Below, piece by piece: positions 1-7,996 of a stretch of 16,276 bases of DNA. A program made the translations under genes and the position numbers. The stretch comes from Desulfobacteraceae bacterium (GTDB lineage: Bacteria; Desulfobacterota; Desulfobacteria; Desulfobacterales; Desulfosalsimonadaceae), in the NCBI GenBank assembly GCA_021162325.1, contig JAGGYV010000283.1:1-16276 (forward strand), written 5' to 3'. The notes under the pieces were generated by a model. The model was given only the letters and a program-made list of their open reading frames with translations. It made no database searches and had not been told where the DNA came from. Position 1 is the first letter of the stretch; each line of letters starts with the position of its first letter.

Positions 1-402
1 CACAAACTTAGTCAGAATATCCGATATTTGTTCGGGAAAAGATACCAGGCTGATGCCAAACGATGTGTCCAGAAGAACATTATGGCCCAGAACAAAGATA
101 GGGGTTATCACCAGACACACATGAAAAATAAAACTGACCAAGACCAGACAGGCGTTGGCTCCCAGGACGGTAATTCTTAAAAACGCAAAATATCTCGTAA
201 ACCGTTCCCACCCGGATAAATCGGGTTGCGGTACAAACGCCGCATCCGGCGCAAACCGCCGCGCTTCTTTTATTCGGGTCAATTTAAGCAACCGGATGGT
301 TTGAACGATCAGGCCCAGACCAAATACAATAAAAGAGAGCCAAACCATCGGGCCCTTAATAAAATCTAAAAAAACTGTATTAGAAAAAATTGTCATATTC
401 AT
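1..402 (-). CDS. NarI/TmcC-like membrane cytochrome b subunit (N-terminal part, runs off window)
   Basis: Open frame of 134 residues from ATG at 402 to the window edge, with no stop, so the C-terminus is missing. AGGAA at 408-412 precedes the ATG by 5 bases; a second in-frame ATG is at 396. Two hydrophobic segments are visible, about residues 19-38 and 76-106, separated by a basic stretch with RRF. The second contains FHVCL (His94) and is followed by GHN (His107), the kind of histidines that bind heme b in NarI, DsrM and TmcC proteins. The role would be a membrane quinone-linked electron carrier. It follows the MetV-like gene by 2 bp and a cytochrome c3 gene, so it belongs to that operon. TmcC-like is my best guess, because the Tmc complex also pairs a type II cytochrome c3 with such a subunit; DsrM-like is the alternative. 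Confidence 0.7.
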   Translation of the reverse strand, partial: MNMTIFSNTVFLDFIKGPMVWLSFIVFGLGLIVQTIRLLKLTRIKEARRFAPDAAFVPQPDLSGWERFTRYFAFLRITVLGANACLVLVSFIFHVCLVITPIFVLGHNVLLDTSFGISLVSFPEQISDILTKFV

Positions 403-404
403 AT

Positions 405-1079
405 TTATTCCTGATAATATCTCTGTTCATATCCCTTCTGGACGATCGTGCGCTTCACCTGATTTTGCCATTGCATGACCGGCTGTATTTTCAAAATATC
501 CTCCAGGCGGTTCTGGGCTTTCAGGCGGGTATATATTTCATGCCAGGCACAGTTAATATCCGGGCTGACTTCACACTTGTCTCCGTTGGTCCCCCCGCAA
601 GGTCCATTAAACAGACCCTTGGCACATCGCGTAACCGGACAAATCCCTGCCGTATACGCCAACACACATTCACCGCATGCACGGCACCGTTCTTCATACA
701 GACCGACATCCAAATCAACGCCAATGGCAATGGTGTTTAATGCCGGAAAAACGGGTTTATTGGGATATTTTTCCGCCAAAAGCTGCACACCGGCACCGCA
801 AGCCATGGACAGTACGCAATCCGCTTCTTCCACCATATCATCTAAAACGCCCAGGTATTGTTCATTACACTGTCGCTCCACCGTGTACCCGGAAAAGTGG
901 CCGTCTGATTTTGTTTTATCCCTTAATAATTCCAGCTCTGTCTGCAACATATTAACTTCTTTCTGACCACCGGCAAGACAGACGGACACACACCCCCCGC
1001 AACCAACAATCAAAACATCTCTATATGGCGCAATATAATCTACAATTTCTTCAATCGGTTTTGACTTTGCTTTAATCAT
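405..1079 (-). CDS. metV: MetV-like protein (methylenetetrahydrofolate reductase C-terminal domain family)
   Basis: 224 residues, ATG at 1079 with GAGGG just upstream; it overlaps the cytochrome gene by 8 bp. The protein is cysteine-rich: CGGC at 27-30 plus C34, C71, C88, C94, then CRACGEC at 132-138, C147, C152 and the family signature NGPCGG...KCE at 158-170 with a following CAW. This arrangement matches MetV, the zinc/iron-sulfur partner of MetF in acetogen methylene-THF reductases, where MetFV can associate with HdrABC-MvhD. It is soluble and cytoplasmic with no signal peptide. No metF is in the window. The context is odd: it lies between a secreted tetraheme cytochrome and a membrane cytochrome b, which hints at a membrane electron-transfer complex rather than a free reductase. 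Family assignment is firm; whether it serves methyl-THF reduction here is inference. Confidence 0.8.
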   Translation of the reverse strand: MIKAKSKPIEEIVDYIAPYRDVLIVGCGGCVSVCLAGGQKEVNMLQTELELLRDKTKSDGHFSGYTVERQCNEQYLGVLDDMVEEADCVLSMACGAGVQLLAEKYPNKPVFPALNTIAIGVDLDVGLYEERCRACGECVLAYTAGICPVTRCAKGLFNGPCGGTNGDKCEVSPDINCAWHEIYTRLKAQNRLEDILKIQPVMQWQNQVKRTIVQKGYEQRYYQE

Positions 1080-1521
1080 TTTGCCCTCTAATAATCATAT
1101 CATATTCTGTTAAGACCATGGATTCCGGACGATGGCAGTCATTGCACAGGGTCGGAACCGCAGCCTGATCCATTGTTGCTGCCTGAATGTGACAGCCCAT
1201 ACATTGCCGATGAAATGCCTCCTGGGTATTAATTTTATTATCTGACGCATGACAGGACGAACACATAATGTCCGGATTGCCTTCGTAGAGTTCCATGGTA
1301 TCGACTACATTATTTTTATTCTCATCATATACATGATGGCAAATCTCACAATCATAAGATTCCATATGCATCTCATGCGGGAACGGCACCGATTCTCTTT
1401 CTTTACTGCATCCGATCTTGTCTATAGGGCATGCGCCCATCATGGACAAGGTCCATATGCCGGCGAAAAAAAGAAAAGCCAAAATAAAACAAATTTTTGT
1501 TTTTGCCGGAAAATATTTCAC
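1072..1521 (-). CDS. Tetraheme cytochrome c3 family protein (TmcA-like), exported
   Basis: 149 residues. The start is GTG at 1521, chosen because a perfect GGAGGT (1529-1534) sits 7 bases upstream. Residues 1-30 form a signal sequence (basic KTK, then a hydrophobic run to about residue 28). A cysteine at 31 follows MMGA, so a lipoprotein anchor is possible but the lipobox is imperfect. Four CxxCH heme c sites are visible: 58-62, 87-91, 107-111 and 126-130. Extra histidines at 49, 52, 63 and 104 can be the distal ligands, as in bis-His class III cytochromes; FPHEMH at 47-52 resembles the usual N-terminal c3 motif. It should act in the periplasm, accepting electrons from hydrogenase, formate dehydrogenase or other c3 cytochromes and passing them to the membrane subunit encoded two genes downstream. 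First gene of the minus-strand cluster. Confidence 0.88.
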   Translation of the reverse strand: MKYFPAKTKICFILAFLFFAGIWTLSMMGACPIDKIGCSKERESVPFPHEMHMESYDCEICHHVYDENKNNVVDTMELYEGNPDIMCSSCHASDNKINTQEAFHRQCMGCHIQAATMDQAAVPTLCNDCHRPESMVLTEYDMIIRGQND

Positions 1522-1528
1522 TTCTTTG

Positions 1529-1534
1529 ACCTCC
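1529..1534 (-). promoter_or_regulatory. Strong Shine-Dalgarno fixing the GTG start of the cytochrome c3 gene
   Basis: On the minus strand GGAGGT is followed by seven bases and GTG at 1521. It is a full match to the anti-Shine-Dalgarno core and decides in favour of a non-ATG start. Confidence 0.8.
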
Positions 1535-1620
1535 AGGTGATTACTGTATGAGATTCAGATCAATCAGCGGGCAATCACACATTTCGTAACAGCTTTAAAA
1601 TATTAAAATACAACCCCACC

Positions 1621-1656
1621 ATGGGTTGCCCATACGTCTGCATGAAATCTCCATGC
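1621..1656. repeat. Two small inverted repeats in the cytochrome c3 leader (possible operator)
   Basis: Two dyads lie side by side between the putative promoter and the start codon. ATGGG-ttg-CCCAT is at 1621-1633 and GCATG-aaatctc-CATGC at 1640-1656. Both have perfect 5-bp arms. They could be a repressor or activator site or a leader structure. Arms this short also arise by chance, so the call is weak. Confidence 0.25.
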
Positions 1657-1671
1657 GATCTAGAATTGATA

Positions 1672-1699
1672 ATAATAATCACCTTTTTAAAAATAGCAA
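1672..1699 (-). promoter_or_regulatory. Possible sigma-70-type promoter for the cytochrome c3-metV-cytochrome b cluster
   Basis: On the minus strand TTGCTA (1699-1694; 4 of 6 matches to the -35 consensus) is followed after 16 bp by TATTAT (1677-1672; 5 of 6 matches to the -10 consensus). The predicted start lies about 140 bp upstream of the GTG at 1521. The region is AT-rich, so such matches are easy to find. I saw no sigma-54 promoter with correct GG-N10-GC spacing here. Confidence 0.3.
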
Positions 1700-1728
1700 C
1701 CCCTCAAAAATATTAAAACTCGAAAACG

Positions 1729-2043
1729 TTGAAAACAATTAAAGCTGAAATTCAAAGCCATTTTTCCGTTGATAAAGATGCACGCTTTGTGCATCGTTTT
1801 GATGTTGTCCTGCTGTTATGCAATGAACAATCAACAAGAAAAGTAGCTGATATTTTTGAAATTAATGCGATAACAATTCAGAGATGGGTGCGGCGATTAA
1901 ATAAATTTGGCTTTGAAAGACTCAGAGATAAGACGGGTCGCGGTCGCAGATCCCTTCTTTCAGAAGCCGATCAAGTAAATAATTACAAGCTACCTCAAAA
2001 AAGGACCGGCACAGAACAGAGGTTGCTTCATGCGTTTATATGA
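1729..2043 (+). pseudogene. IS630-type transposase remnant (N-terminal helix-turn-helix only)
   Basis: A 104-residue plus-strand frame whose first roughly 80 residues look like the N-terminal helix-turn-helix region of IS630-family transposases: STRKVADIFEINAITIQRW, then a segment rich in Arg and Gly (LRDKTGRGRRS) about residues 65-75. Full transposases of this type are about 330-350 residues with a DDE catalytic domain, and none of that is present before hdrB begins on the other strand. The last 20 residues do not resemble the family. The only start is TTG at 1729, with an in-frame stop at 1714 and no Shine-Dalgarno. It is the only gene-like feature on the plus strand between two minus-strand operons, so a decayed insertion at their junction is the best reading. 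A small free-standing DNA-binding protein is less likely. Confidence 0.55.
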
Positions 2044-2062
2044 TTAAACGCTCAATTTAGGT

Positions 2063-2935
2063 TTAAGATAAAAATTGCGTAATCGGTGTTATAGGTATCC
2101 AGTTTTCTCCGATTCCCAGGGCTGCGGCGTCCATGCCCATGCTCAGTCCGAGCAATTGAGGATATATAATCGAAGGTAACAAAGGATTGCCGCCGCGGAG
2201 GGTATAAATATTGTTTTGCACTGTATCAAACTGCATTTGGCAATAAGGACAGGCGGTACAAAGGTAATCCGCATCAGCCTGTTTGGCGTTTTTTATTTTT
2301 TTTTCGGCTAGATCCATGGCCAGTTCATCGTTTACACCTGAAACCGGGGCGCCGCAACATTCCAGTTGCATGGGCCAGGAAACACTTTTTGCGCCGGTCG
2401 CCTCAACCAGTTCATCAAAGATCGAGGGGTTAACCGGGTCATCAAACTCCACCACTTCGCTGGGCCGGAGCGCGTGACACCCGTAATGGGTTGCAATTTT
2501 CAGTCCCTTAAACGGCCGGGTAATTTTTTTCGCGATTGCATCAAGCCCCACATCATGATGGAGTACGGAAAGAAAGTGCCGGGCCTTGATTTTTCCATTA
2601 TACGCAAGTCCCTCTTTGTCTAAAATTTGATTGACCCACTCTTTTATAGCCCGATCTTCCTTCATCAGGTGTTCCGCTTTCTTGAGACTGCCATAACAAC
2701 ATTGACACAGGGTCAGTATGTTCAAATTTTTTTCTTCAGCCAGGGCAAGATTCCGGGCGGATGCGAGTATAAACGCTTTATAATCAAAATTTTTGATGGG
2801 ATAGCCGCAGCAGTTAAACTCCTTAATATCTATCAGGTCGATGTCAAGGGCTTCCGACAGGACTTTTCTGGCGGACACCTCATAGGACTGTAAGCGAGCC
2901 GGAATCTGACAGCCGAGAAACAAGGCATATTTCAT
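2063..2935 (-). CDS. hdrB: HdrB-like subunit: two CCG domains (heterodisulfide reductase subunit B family)
   Basis: 290 residues, the usual HdrB length. Both cysteine-rich CCG domains are complete. Domain one has C9, NCCG at 41-44 and CQCC at 77-80. Domain two has GCH at 152-154, ECCGAP at 192-197 and CTACPYC at 226-232. In methanogen HdrB these cysteines bind two non-cubane [4Fe-4S] clusters that split a disulfide, so this subunit should carry the substrate site of the complex. The substrate in a bacterium is unknown (a protein or small-molecule disulfide, or another acceptor). It is cytoplasmic, with no membrane segment. The start ATG at 2935 shares one base with the stop of the preceding HdrC-cytochrome b gene (TAATG), with AAGGA upstream, which implies translational coupling and a close partnership. 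It is the last gene of the operon; no clear terminator follows. Confidence 0.92.
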   Translation of the reverse strand: MKYALFLGCQIPARLQSYEVSARKVLSEALDIDLIDIKEFNCCGYPIKNFDYKAFILASARNLALAEEKNLNILTLCQCCYGSLKKAEHLMKEDRAIKEWVNQILDKEGLAYNGKIKARHFLSVLHHDVGLDAIAKKITRPFKGLKIATHYGCHALRPSEVVEFDDPVNPSIFDELVEATGAKSVSWPMQLECCGAPVSGVNDELAMDLAEKKIKNAKQADADYLCTACPYCQMQFDTVQNNIYTLRGGNPLLPSIIYPQLLGLSMGMDAAALGIGENWIPITPITQFLS

Positions 2936-4725
2936 TATGATCTTTCCTTTGTTTGCAATGATTTTTTCATCTTCTTTTGAATCGCCAGGTTCTTAAGTTC
3001 ATAGAATACGTCCGTCACCCTGACTCCCTGGGGGCATTGCTCCTGACACTGATAGCAGGTAAGACAATTCCAGAGCATTGGCGTGCCAAGCGTGGCATCC
3101 CTCATACCCAGTGCCAGACAGTGCATAATCTGGTGCGGCAGGAGACCCAGAATCTGTTCGGCGTTTTCATAATTTGCGACCACCGGGCACACGGTGGTGC
3201 AGGTTTCGCACCCGAAACAATAAGCAAAGGTCTGTGCATCGGTTGACAATTCTTTTCCTTCAATATCCCTTTGGTCATCCCCAATGCCTTCTCCAGCAGA
3301 CGGTGTTAATAAAACGGGTTTCTCAGATTCCTTTTTAAAGGGAAACATCTCAGCAATGGCATCCATAGCGTGTTGCGTTGGCTGGGAACTTTTCTCACCG
3401 GCAAGAGGCACTCGCATCAAAGCCCGATAAAATGAGAGGGGTGAAAGGGTGTAAAACTCAGGAGGCCCCTGGGCAATTAATTTTTCCCGGACATTGAACC
3501 ACATATCCTGCAGGTTGATACCCACCGGGCAGACCACCGTGCAGCGCCTGCAATTGGTGCAAAGAAAAACCCCTTCCTGAAGCGCCCGAAATTTTACATC
3601 ATCCAAGGCTTTGCCTGAGGCCAGAGACTTTATGGCATTTATTTTTTCAGATGGAAAAATATTCAGGTTTGGAATCGTCTCAAATACAGTCCGCATGGAG
3701 CAGTTTTGAGTACAAACACCGCAATGGGTACAGGCATCCAACTCCAGTGCCTGACGTGTGGCAATGTTTGCGGGGTCGGATTTTTCATCCATAACCGCAT
3801 TGGCCATCAGACTGAGCGGCCCGGTAAAAATATGAAACATTTTGCTGAAGGGGAGATACGCCAGACCGATCAAACAGGCAAGGTAATGAATGTACCACAG
3901 GATCGTGGTTATCGGGAGCCTGTCCAAAATTGTTGCTATCGGGCTTACCAGCCGCGACATCCCATAGCTGAGCGGAGCGGATTGAGGTCGACTGTGGCAT
4001 TCCGCGCAGCTCATATCATGTAATTCTTTTCCCGTGTCAAGAATTATTGGGTCAAGGATTTCAACCGCATGGGGGGGAACCACGCCGAAGTTCTTGACCC
4101 AGTAAGACTCCAGGGCGTTGAGTTCTTCATCCGTTGCAAAATCCATATATTCGTCTGCCATGTCCTGATAGATGGCATGGGACGTGATTTTGATCCCACT
4201 GAGCAGAATCCCCGAAACCAAAATAACCGTGATGATAATGATTGTATAAATATCCTGAAAATGACTTGTAAAATCAGTGTGTTTTCGAATAAAACGGCGA
4301 TATATGGCCATGATAATTCCGATGATGACCATGGCGCCGAAAAGATCCCTTAAAAACCAGAACGGATTCAGGGTGGCGTAATATCCGGGAAATAGATTCG
4401 ACGTAACGCTTTCCCCCAGCGCATGCATGAGTAAAAGCAGCATAAACCCGACGAATATGAATATATGCATCAGCCAGCGCGAAAAACTTTCACGCAATAT
4501 ACGGAACTGAAAGACCCCGTCTAGCAGGAATACCTTGATCACAGTGAAGAGCTTTCTGCTGGCGAGGGTTTTTATAATGCCCTTAACAGCCGAAAAAATT
4601 CTGGTAAAAGTCGTTATCCCTTCAGACTCAGGACCTACCCGAAAACGAAACCATGTAAAAATTTTGTAAACCGTTCCCGCGGCAAAAATAATTAACGCAA
4701 TATAAAAAGAATTAGAAAAAAACAT
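2935..4725 (-). CDS. Membrane HdrC-type protein: cytochrome b domain with a c-heme site fused to four [4Fe-4S] motifs
   Basis: 596 residues. The N-terminal third is a NarI/QmoC-like cytochrome b with hydrophobic segments near residues 6-27, 86-103, 127-144, 158-178 and 272-294; His87, His101, His280 and His297 are candidate heme b ligands. A long non-membrane loop (about 180-265) contains CAECH at 240-244, a c-type heme binding motif. The C-terminal half has four cysteine sets: CTHCGVCTQNC (332-342), CTNCRRCTVVCP (389-400), CFGCETCTTVCP (503-514) and CLTCYQCQEQCP (554-565). The last pair is HdrC-like. This is the reverse domain order of QmoC (HdrC part first, cytochrome b second), with an extra ferredoxin module. 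It lies between the FrhB-like gene (6-bp gap) and hdrB (1-bp overlap). It probably anchors HdrB to the membrane and exchanges electrons with menaquinone, and perhaps with periplasmic cytochromes through the c heme if that loop faces outward. Confidence 0.85.
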   Translation of the reverse strand: MFFSNSFYIALIIFAAGTVYKIFTWFRFRVGPESEGITTFTRIFSAVKGIIKTLASRKLFTVIKVFLLDGVFQFRILRESFSRWLMHIFIFVGFMLLLLMHALGESVTSNLFPGYYATLNPFWFLRDLFGAMVIIGIIMAIYRRFIRKHTDFTSHFQDIYTIIIITVILVSGILLSGIKITSHAIYQDMADEYMDFATDEELNALESYWVKNFGVVPPHAVEILDPIILDTGKELHDMSCAECHSRPQSAPLSYGMSRLVSPIATILDRLPITTILWYIHYLACLIGLAYLPFSKMFHIFTGPLSLMANAVMDEKSDPANIATRQALELDACTHCGVCTQNCSMRTVFETIPNLNIFPSEKINAIKSLASGKALDDVKFRALQEGVFLCTNCRRCTVVCPVGINLQDMWFNVREKLIAQGPPEFYTLSPLSFYRALMRVPLAGEKSSQPTQHAMDAIAEMFPFKKESEKPVLLTPSAGEGIGDDQRDIEGKELSTDAQTFAYCFGCETCTTVCPVVANYENAEQILGLLPHQIMHCLALGMRDATLGTPMLWNCLTCYQCQEQCPQGVRVTDVFYELKNLAIQKKMKKSLQTKERS

Positions 4726-4731
4726 ATGTTT

Positions 4732-5964
4732 TCACTCGGCAGCTGAAGTTATATTGATGATATCCGGAGCATCGATGAAAAGCTCCTGATCGGTTACAAT
4801 GGTTAACGGGGGATACTGATTAACATCAACACCGGGCTGATAATCAAATATCCTGACCAGTTCCCTGTTCAAGCAATTGTATAGCCGGGTCAACGGGATT
4901 TCCATGGGACATACGTCCTGGCACTGTCCGCAATTTACGCATGAATCCGCAACATGGGAAAGCCGGATCAATTGAAACATAATATCCGGCGGGGTTTCGC
5001 CCCCCGCGACGCATCCCCTGTAGGGTTCAAGGTAGCAGTCCTTGCAGTAGCAAAGAGGACAGGCATCCCTGCATCCAAAGCATTTGATGCATCGCTGAAG
5101 ATGACTTGACCAGAATTTTAACCGCTCATCAGGGGAATAATTTTTCAGCACATCAAGCTCTTTTTGTTCCCGGGCCTGCGCATTTTCCACGGCCGCAGTT
5201 TCTTCTTGTTTTCTTTCTTCTATTTGTTCGCTGGTAGCGGCTTCCATTACCAGAGCGCCGTTTTCCGCTGCAGCGTCAAGGAATTCATGCCCTTTTGGAG
5301 AACAGATTTCAATAAAGGTCGCCTCCTTGCCGCTGTTGCCCCATTTACCGCAGGCGATATCCGCCATTCTGGGAATTTTATAGCTGCATCTCAGACAATT
5401 TTCTCTCATTTCAAAGCCCTTTTGGGCCAACTCTTCCAGGTCCTTCTCCCTTGTACTCCCATCCTTAAGGGTAATAATCAGCTTTCCGTTGTCGACTTCC
5501 TCTTTAACCAGGTCCTGCGGGTTTTCACCATAGGCTTCCGAGATCATCTGTTCGGCAACCGTGGGGAGAAAGGTCCCGCTGCAGTTCAAACCGATTAAAA
5601 AAAGATTCTCAAGCTGGATCTGCTTTCTTTTGGCCAATTCAATAATGGCGCGGGCGTCACATGGTTTGCAGGTTACCGCGATTTTCATGTTCCTTGCCCC
5701 GTCCAGATAGTTTTTAACGATCTTGACCATGCTGACCGGAGCAAAATGCAGGGTGCCCGCTGTCTCATGGATCAGGCCGGGATCGGTGATTAAGGTCGGT
5801 ACTGCGTCGAATCGGCTGTTGTTCCTTTTTTTAACCGCCAGGACTGCGTCCACTTTTTTGTGTTCAAGCGCAAACTTGAGCAGCGCGGTTACAGCCCCGC
5901 CGCTGTTTCCTGTTTCCTGAATTTTCCGATCTGAAGACCATGCCAGGTAAAGATTAGTTTTCAT
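4732..5964 (-). CDS. FrhB/FdhB-like flavin and iron-sulfur subunit (coenzyme F420 dehydrogenase beta family)
   Basis: 410 residues. The N-terminal part (about 1-240) is FrhB/FdhB-like, with TGNSGG at 18-23, the TCKPCDA motif at 98-104 and ENCLRCSY...DIACGKWG at 188-209. A charged Glu/Gln/Ala-rich segment at 243-272 is probably a helical linker. The C-terminal part carries two cubane cluster motifs, CIKCFGCRDACP (292-303) and CVNCGQCQDVCP (342-353), and between them CYCKDCY (305-311). In methanogens such subunits hold FAD and link formate dehydrogenase or hydrogenase to F420 or Hdr; sulfate reducers generally lack F420 as a main carrier, so here it probably just relays electrons from FdhA towards MvhD/HdrA. 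The start ATG at 5964 overlaps the fdhA end by 11 bp with AAGGTGG upstream, which supports a tight FdhAB pair. Confidence 0.85.
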   Translation of the reverse strand: MKTNLYLAWSSDRKIQETGNSGGAVTALLKFALEHKKVDAVLAVKKRNNSRFDAVPTLITDPGLIHETAGTLHFAPVSMVKIVKNYLDGARNMKIAVTCKPCDARAIIELAKRKQIQLENLFLIGLNCSGTFLPTVAEQMISEAYGENPQDLVKEEVDNGKLIITLKDGSTREKDLEELAQKGFEMRENCLRCSYKIPRMADIACGKWGNSGKEATFIEICSPKGHEFLDAAAENGALVMEAATSEQIEERKQEETAAVENAQAREQKELDVLKNYSPDERLKFWSSHLQRCIKCFGCRDACPLCYCKDCYLEPYRGCVAGGETPPDIMFQLIRLSHVADSCVNCGQCQDVCPMEIPLTRLYNCLNRELVRIFDYQPGVDVNQYPPLTIVTDQELFIDAPDIINITSAAE

Positions 5965-7996
5965 GGTTTTCCACCTTTGCTATATTAATCGCGCAGAATT
6001 TAAACTCAGGCATTTTAGAGGGGGGGCCTGCGCACGGCCCGGTAAGTATATTTGCAAGGCATTCTGAAAAATGCCATGGCAAAAAAACCAGACCTTTTTT
6101 AATGTCACTGGTTACTCTGACCCGGGTCATGACCTCTCCTCTCCTCGACTTAAGAAGAATTTGTTCGCCATCCGTGATGCCTGTTTTGCCGGCATCGTCA
6201 GGGTTGATCTCGGCAAACGCTTCCGACACTTCATTGTTGAGCCGTTCGGTTCGCCGGGTCGTGGTGCCGGAATGAAAGTGAAAGCTGACTCTCCCGGTGG
6301 TAAGGATATAAGGATAGGCCTCATCCGGCAATTCTAGAGGTGCGCTACCGGGAGCAACCTGGAAATGGGCCAATCCATCCGGCGTCGCAAATTTTTCCAC
6401 AAACATGGTATCCGTCCCCGGGTGCGTTTCATCCGGGCATGGCCACTGAATACCGCCGGCCCGTTCTAATCTTTCATAGGTTATGCCGTGATACTGGGGC
6501 ACGCACTTGCGGATTTCTTCAAATATTTCCTCTGACGTTTTAAAGGAAAAATACTTCTCAAACCCCATTTTTCCCGCCAGCCGGCATAAAATTTCCCAAT
6601 CCGGCAGGGAATTTCCAACAGGTTCGATTGCTTTCCGAAGTCTTTGAACCCTTCGATCCACGCCGGTAATAGTCCCGTCCTTCTCTGCACCGCTTGCCGC
6701 AGGAAGTATCACATCCGCCATTTGCGCCGTATCCGTCATAAAAATATCCTGAACCACCACCAACTTCATTTTTTCAAATTCTTTTCTTACTTTATTAATA
6801 TCCGGAGCGGACATCATGGGGTTTGCTCCCATAATGTAGAGAACCGAACATTTTTCCACCATATCCATATAGGTCAAACCGGGCTCGGACGGAAGTCCCT
6901 CCACGCCCCACATGGACTCAAAGCGTTGCGCGGTTTCCTGGTTTACCTTCTGAAAACCAGGATAAAAGACAGGCACCGTACCCATATCGCCGAATCCCTC
7001 TCCGTTGGAATGACCCCTTAAGGGATTAACGCCTGTTCCGGGTTTTCCGTAATTTCCCGTTAACAGCGCCATGTCCGCAAGCGCCTGAATGCTTTCAATT
7101 CCCGCTGCATACTGCGCGATACCGGCGTTAAACAGGATGCAGGCGTTTTTGGCGGTTGCGTATGTAACCGCCGCTTGTTTTATCTTTTCAACAGGAATAT
7201 CCGTTATTTTTTCAATTTCCTGCAGGTCCAGGGAATCAAGATAGGTTCTCAGATCTTGAAACCCGCTGGTTCTTTTTTCTATAAAAACTTTGTCTTCCAA
7301 CCCTTCCTCCAGAATAATCTTCATCATCCCGTTTATCAGGGCGGCATCGGTGCTTGATTGGATCTGCAAGTAAAAATCGGTTAGAATTTTTACCGTGGGT
7401 GTTTTTCGCGGGTCCACGGTGATGATCTTGGCACCTCTTAATCTCGCCAAAAGCACCTTGTTCGCCAGAAGGGGATAGGTTTCCTGAAGGTTGGGGCCCA
7501 TTATCAGGATACAGTCGGCTTTTTCAACGCTTACTGTTGAGGTCGGCATTACCCCGGAGCCCACGGTAGAGAGAAGGGCAGGCACGGAGGTAGAGTGGCA
7601 AAAGCGGGAGGCATTATCCAGGTTGTTGGTTTTACAAACTATCCTGGCAAATTTTTGAATGACGTAAAGATCTTCATTGGCGCATTTGCCGGAATTGATA
7701 AACCCCACCGCATCCTTGTCCGCTTCTGTTAATTTTTTGGCAATCAGGGCAAAAGCCTCGTCCCAGGAGCACTCCTCATACTTTCCATTTTTTTTGACAA
7801 GGGGGGTTTTAAGCCTTTCATCGCTGGTTGCGTAACGATAGGCGTTTTTTCCCTTAAGGCAATTTTTCCCTTTACATACAGGGTGGCTCTTTAAAGGTTC
7901 TATACCGGCGATTTCACCGTTTTTGACGATTAACTCGATACCACAACCGCACCCGCAGCATGGACAGACGGTTGGAACATGTTCAATATAGTTCAT
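5954..7996 (-). CDS. fdhA: Formate dehydrogenase-like molybdo/tungstopterin catalytic subunit (Cys type)
   Basis: 680 residues, close to the length of FdhF/FdhA. The N-terminal [4Fe-4S] motif uses C11, C14, C18 and C46 (NCLKG), with Lys48 next to the cluster. The active-site pair is Cys133-His134 (RFCHSTSV); formate dehydrogenases such as E. coli FdhF have selenocysteine-His there, so this is the cysteine variant. NPLRGHSN at 324-331 supplies Arg327, equivalent to the active-site Arg333 of FdhF. MGANP and the C-terminal pterin-binding domain (TTGRVSFHFHSGT, then NPDDA) are present. No twin-arginine signal is seen, so it is cytoplasmic. It would interconvert formate and CO2. ATG at 7996 overlaps the mvhD stop by 4 bp (ATGA), with AAGGGA upstream. 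The neighbours (FrhB, MvhD, HdrA) point to a formate-driven Hdr complex. Confidence 0.88.
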   Translation of the reverse strand: MNYIEHVPTVCPCCGCGCGIELIVKNGEIAGIEPLKSHPVCKGKNCLKGKNAYRYATSDERLKTPLVKKNGKYEECSWDEAFALIAKKLTEADKDAVGFINSGKCANEDLYVIQKFARIVCKTNNLDNASRFCHSTSVPALLSTVGSGVMPTSTVSVEKADCILIMGPNLQETYPLLANKVLLARLRGAKIITVDPRKTPTVKILTDFYLQIQSSTDAALINGMMKIILEEGLEDKVFIEKRTSGFQDLRTYLDSLDLQEIEKITDIPVEKIKQAAVTYATAKNACILFNAGIAQYAAGIESIQALADMALLTGNYGKPGTGVNPLRGHSNGEGFGDMGTVPVFYPGFQKVNQETAQRFESMWGVEGLPSEPGLTYMDMVEKCSVLYIMGANPMMSAPDINKVRKEFEKMKLVVVQDIFMTDTAQMADVILPAASGAEKDGTITGVDRRVQRLRKAIEPVGNSLPDWEILCRLAGKMGFEKYFSFKTSEEIFEEIRKCVPQYHGITYERLERAGGIQWPCPDETHPGTDTMFVEKFATPDGLAHFQVAPGSAPLELPDEAYPYILTTGRVSFHFHSGTTTRRTERLNNEVSEAFAEINPDDAGKTGITDGEQILLKSRRGEVMTRVRVTSDIKKGLVFLPWHFSECLANILTGPCAGPPSKMPEFKFCAINIAKVENHEN

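Noticed and set aside
2043..2065. TTAAAC...GTTTAA inverted repeat as the hdrB terminator
   Set aside because: The stem is six AT-rich pairs with an 11-base loop and no strong T-run; too weak to call.
7585..7605. Selenocysteine at the FdhA active site
   Set aside because: The codon at residue 133 encodes cysteine, not TGA, and the frame has no internal stop.
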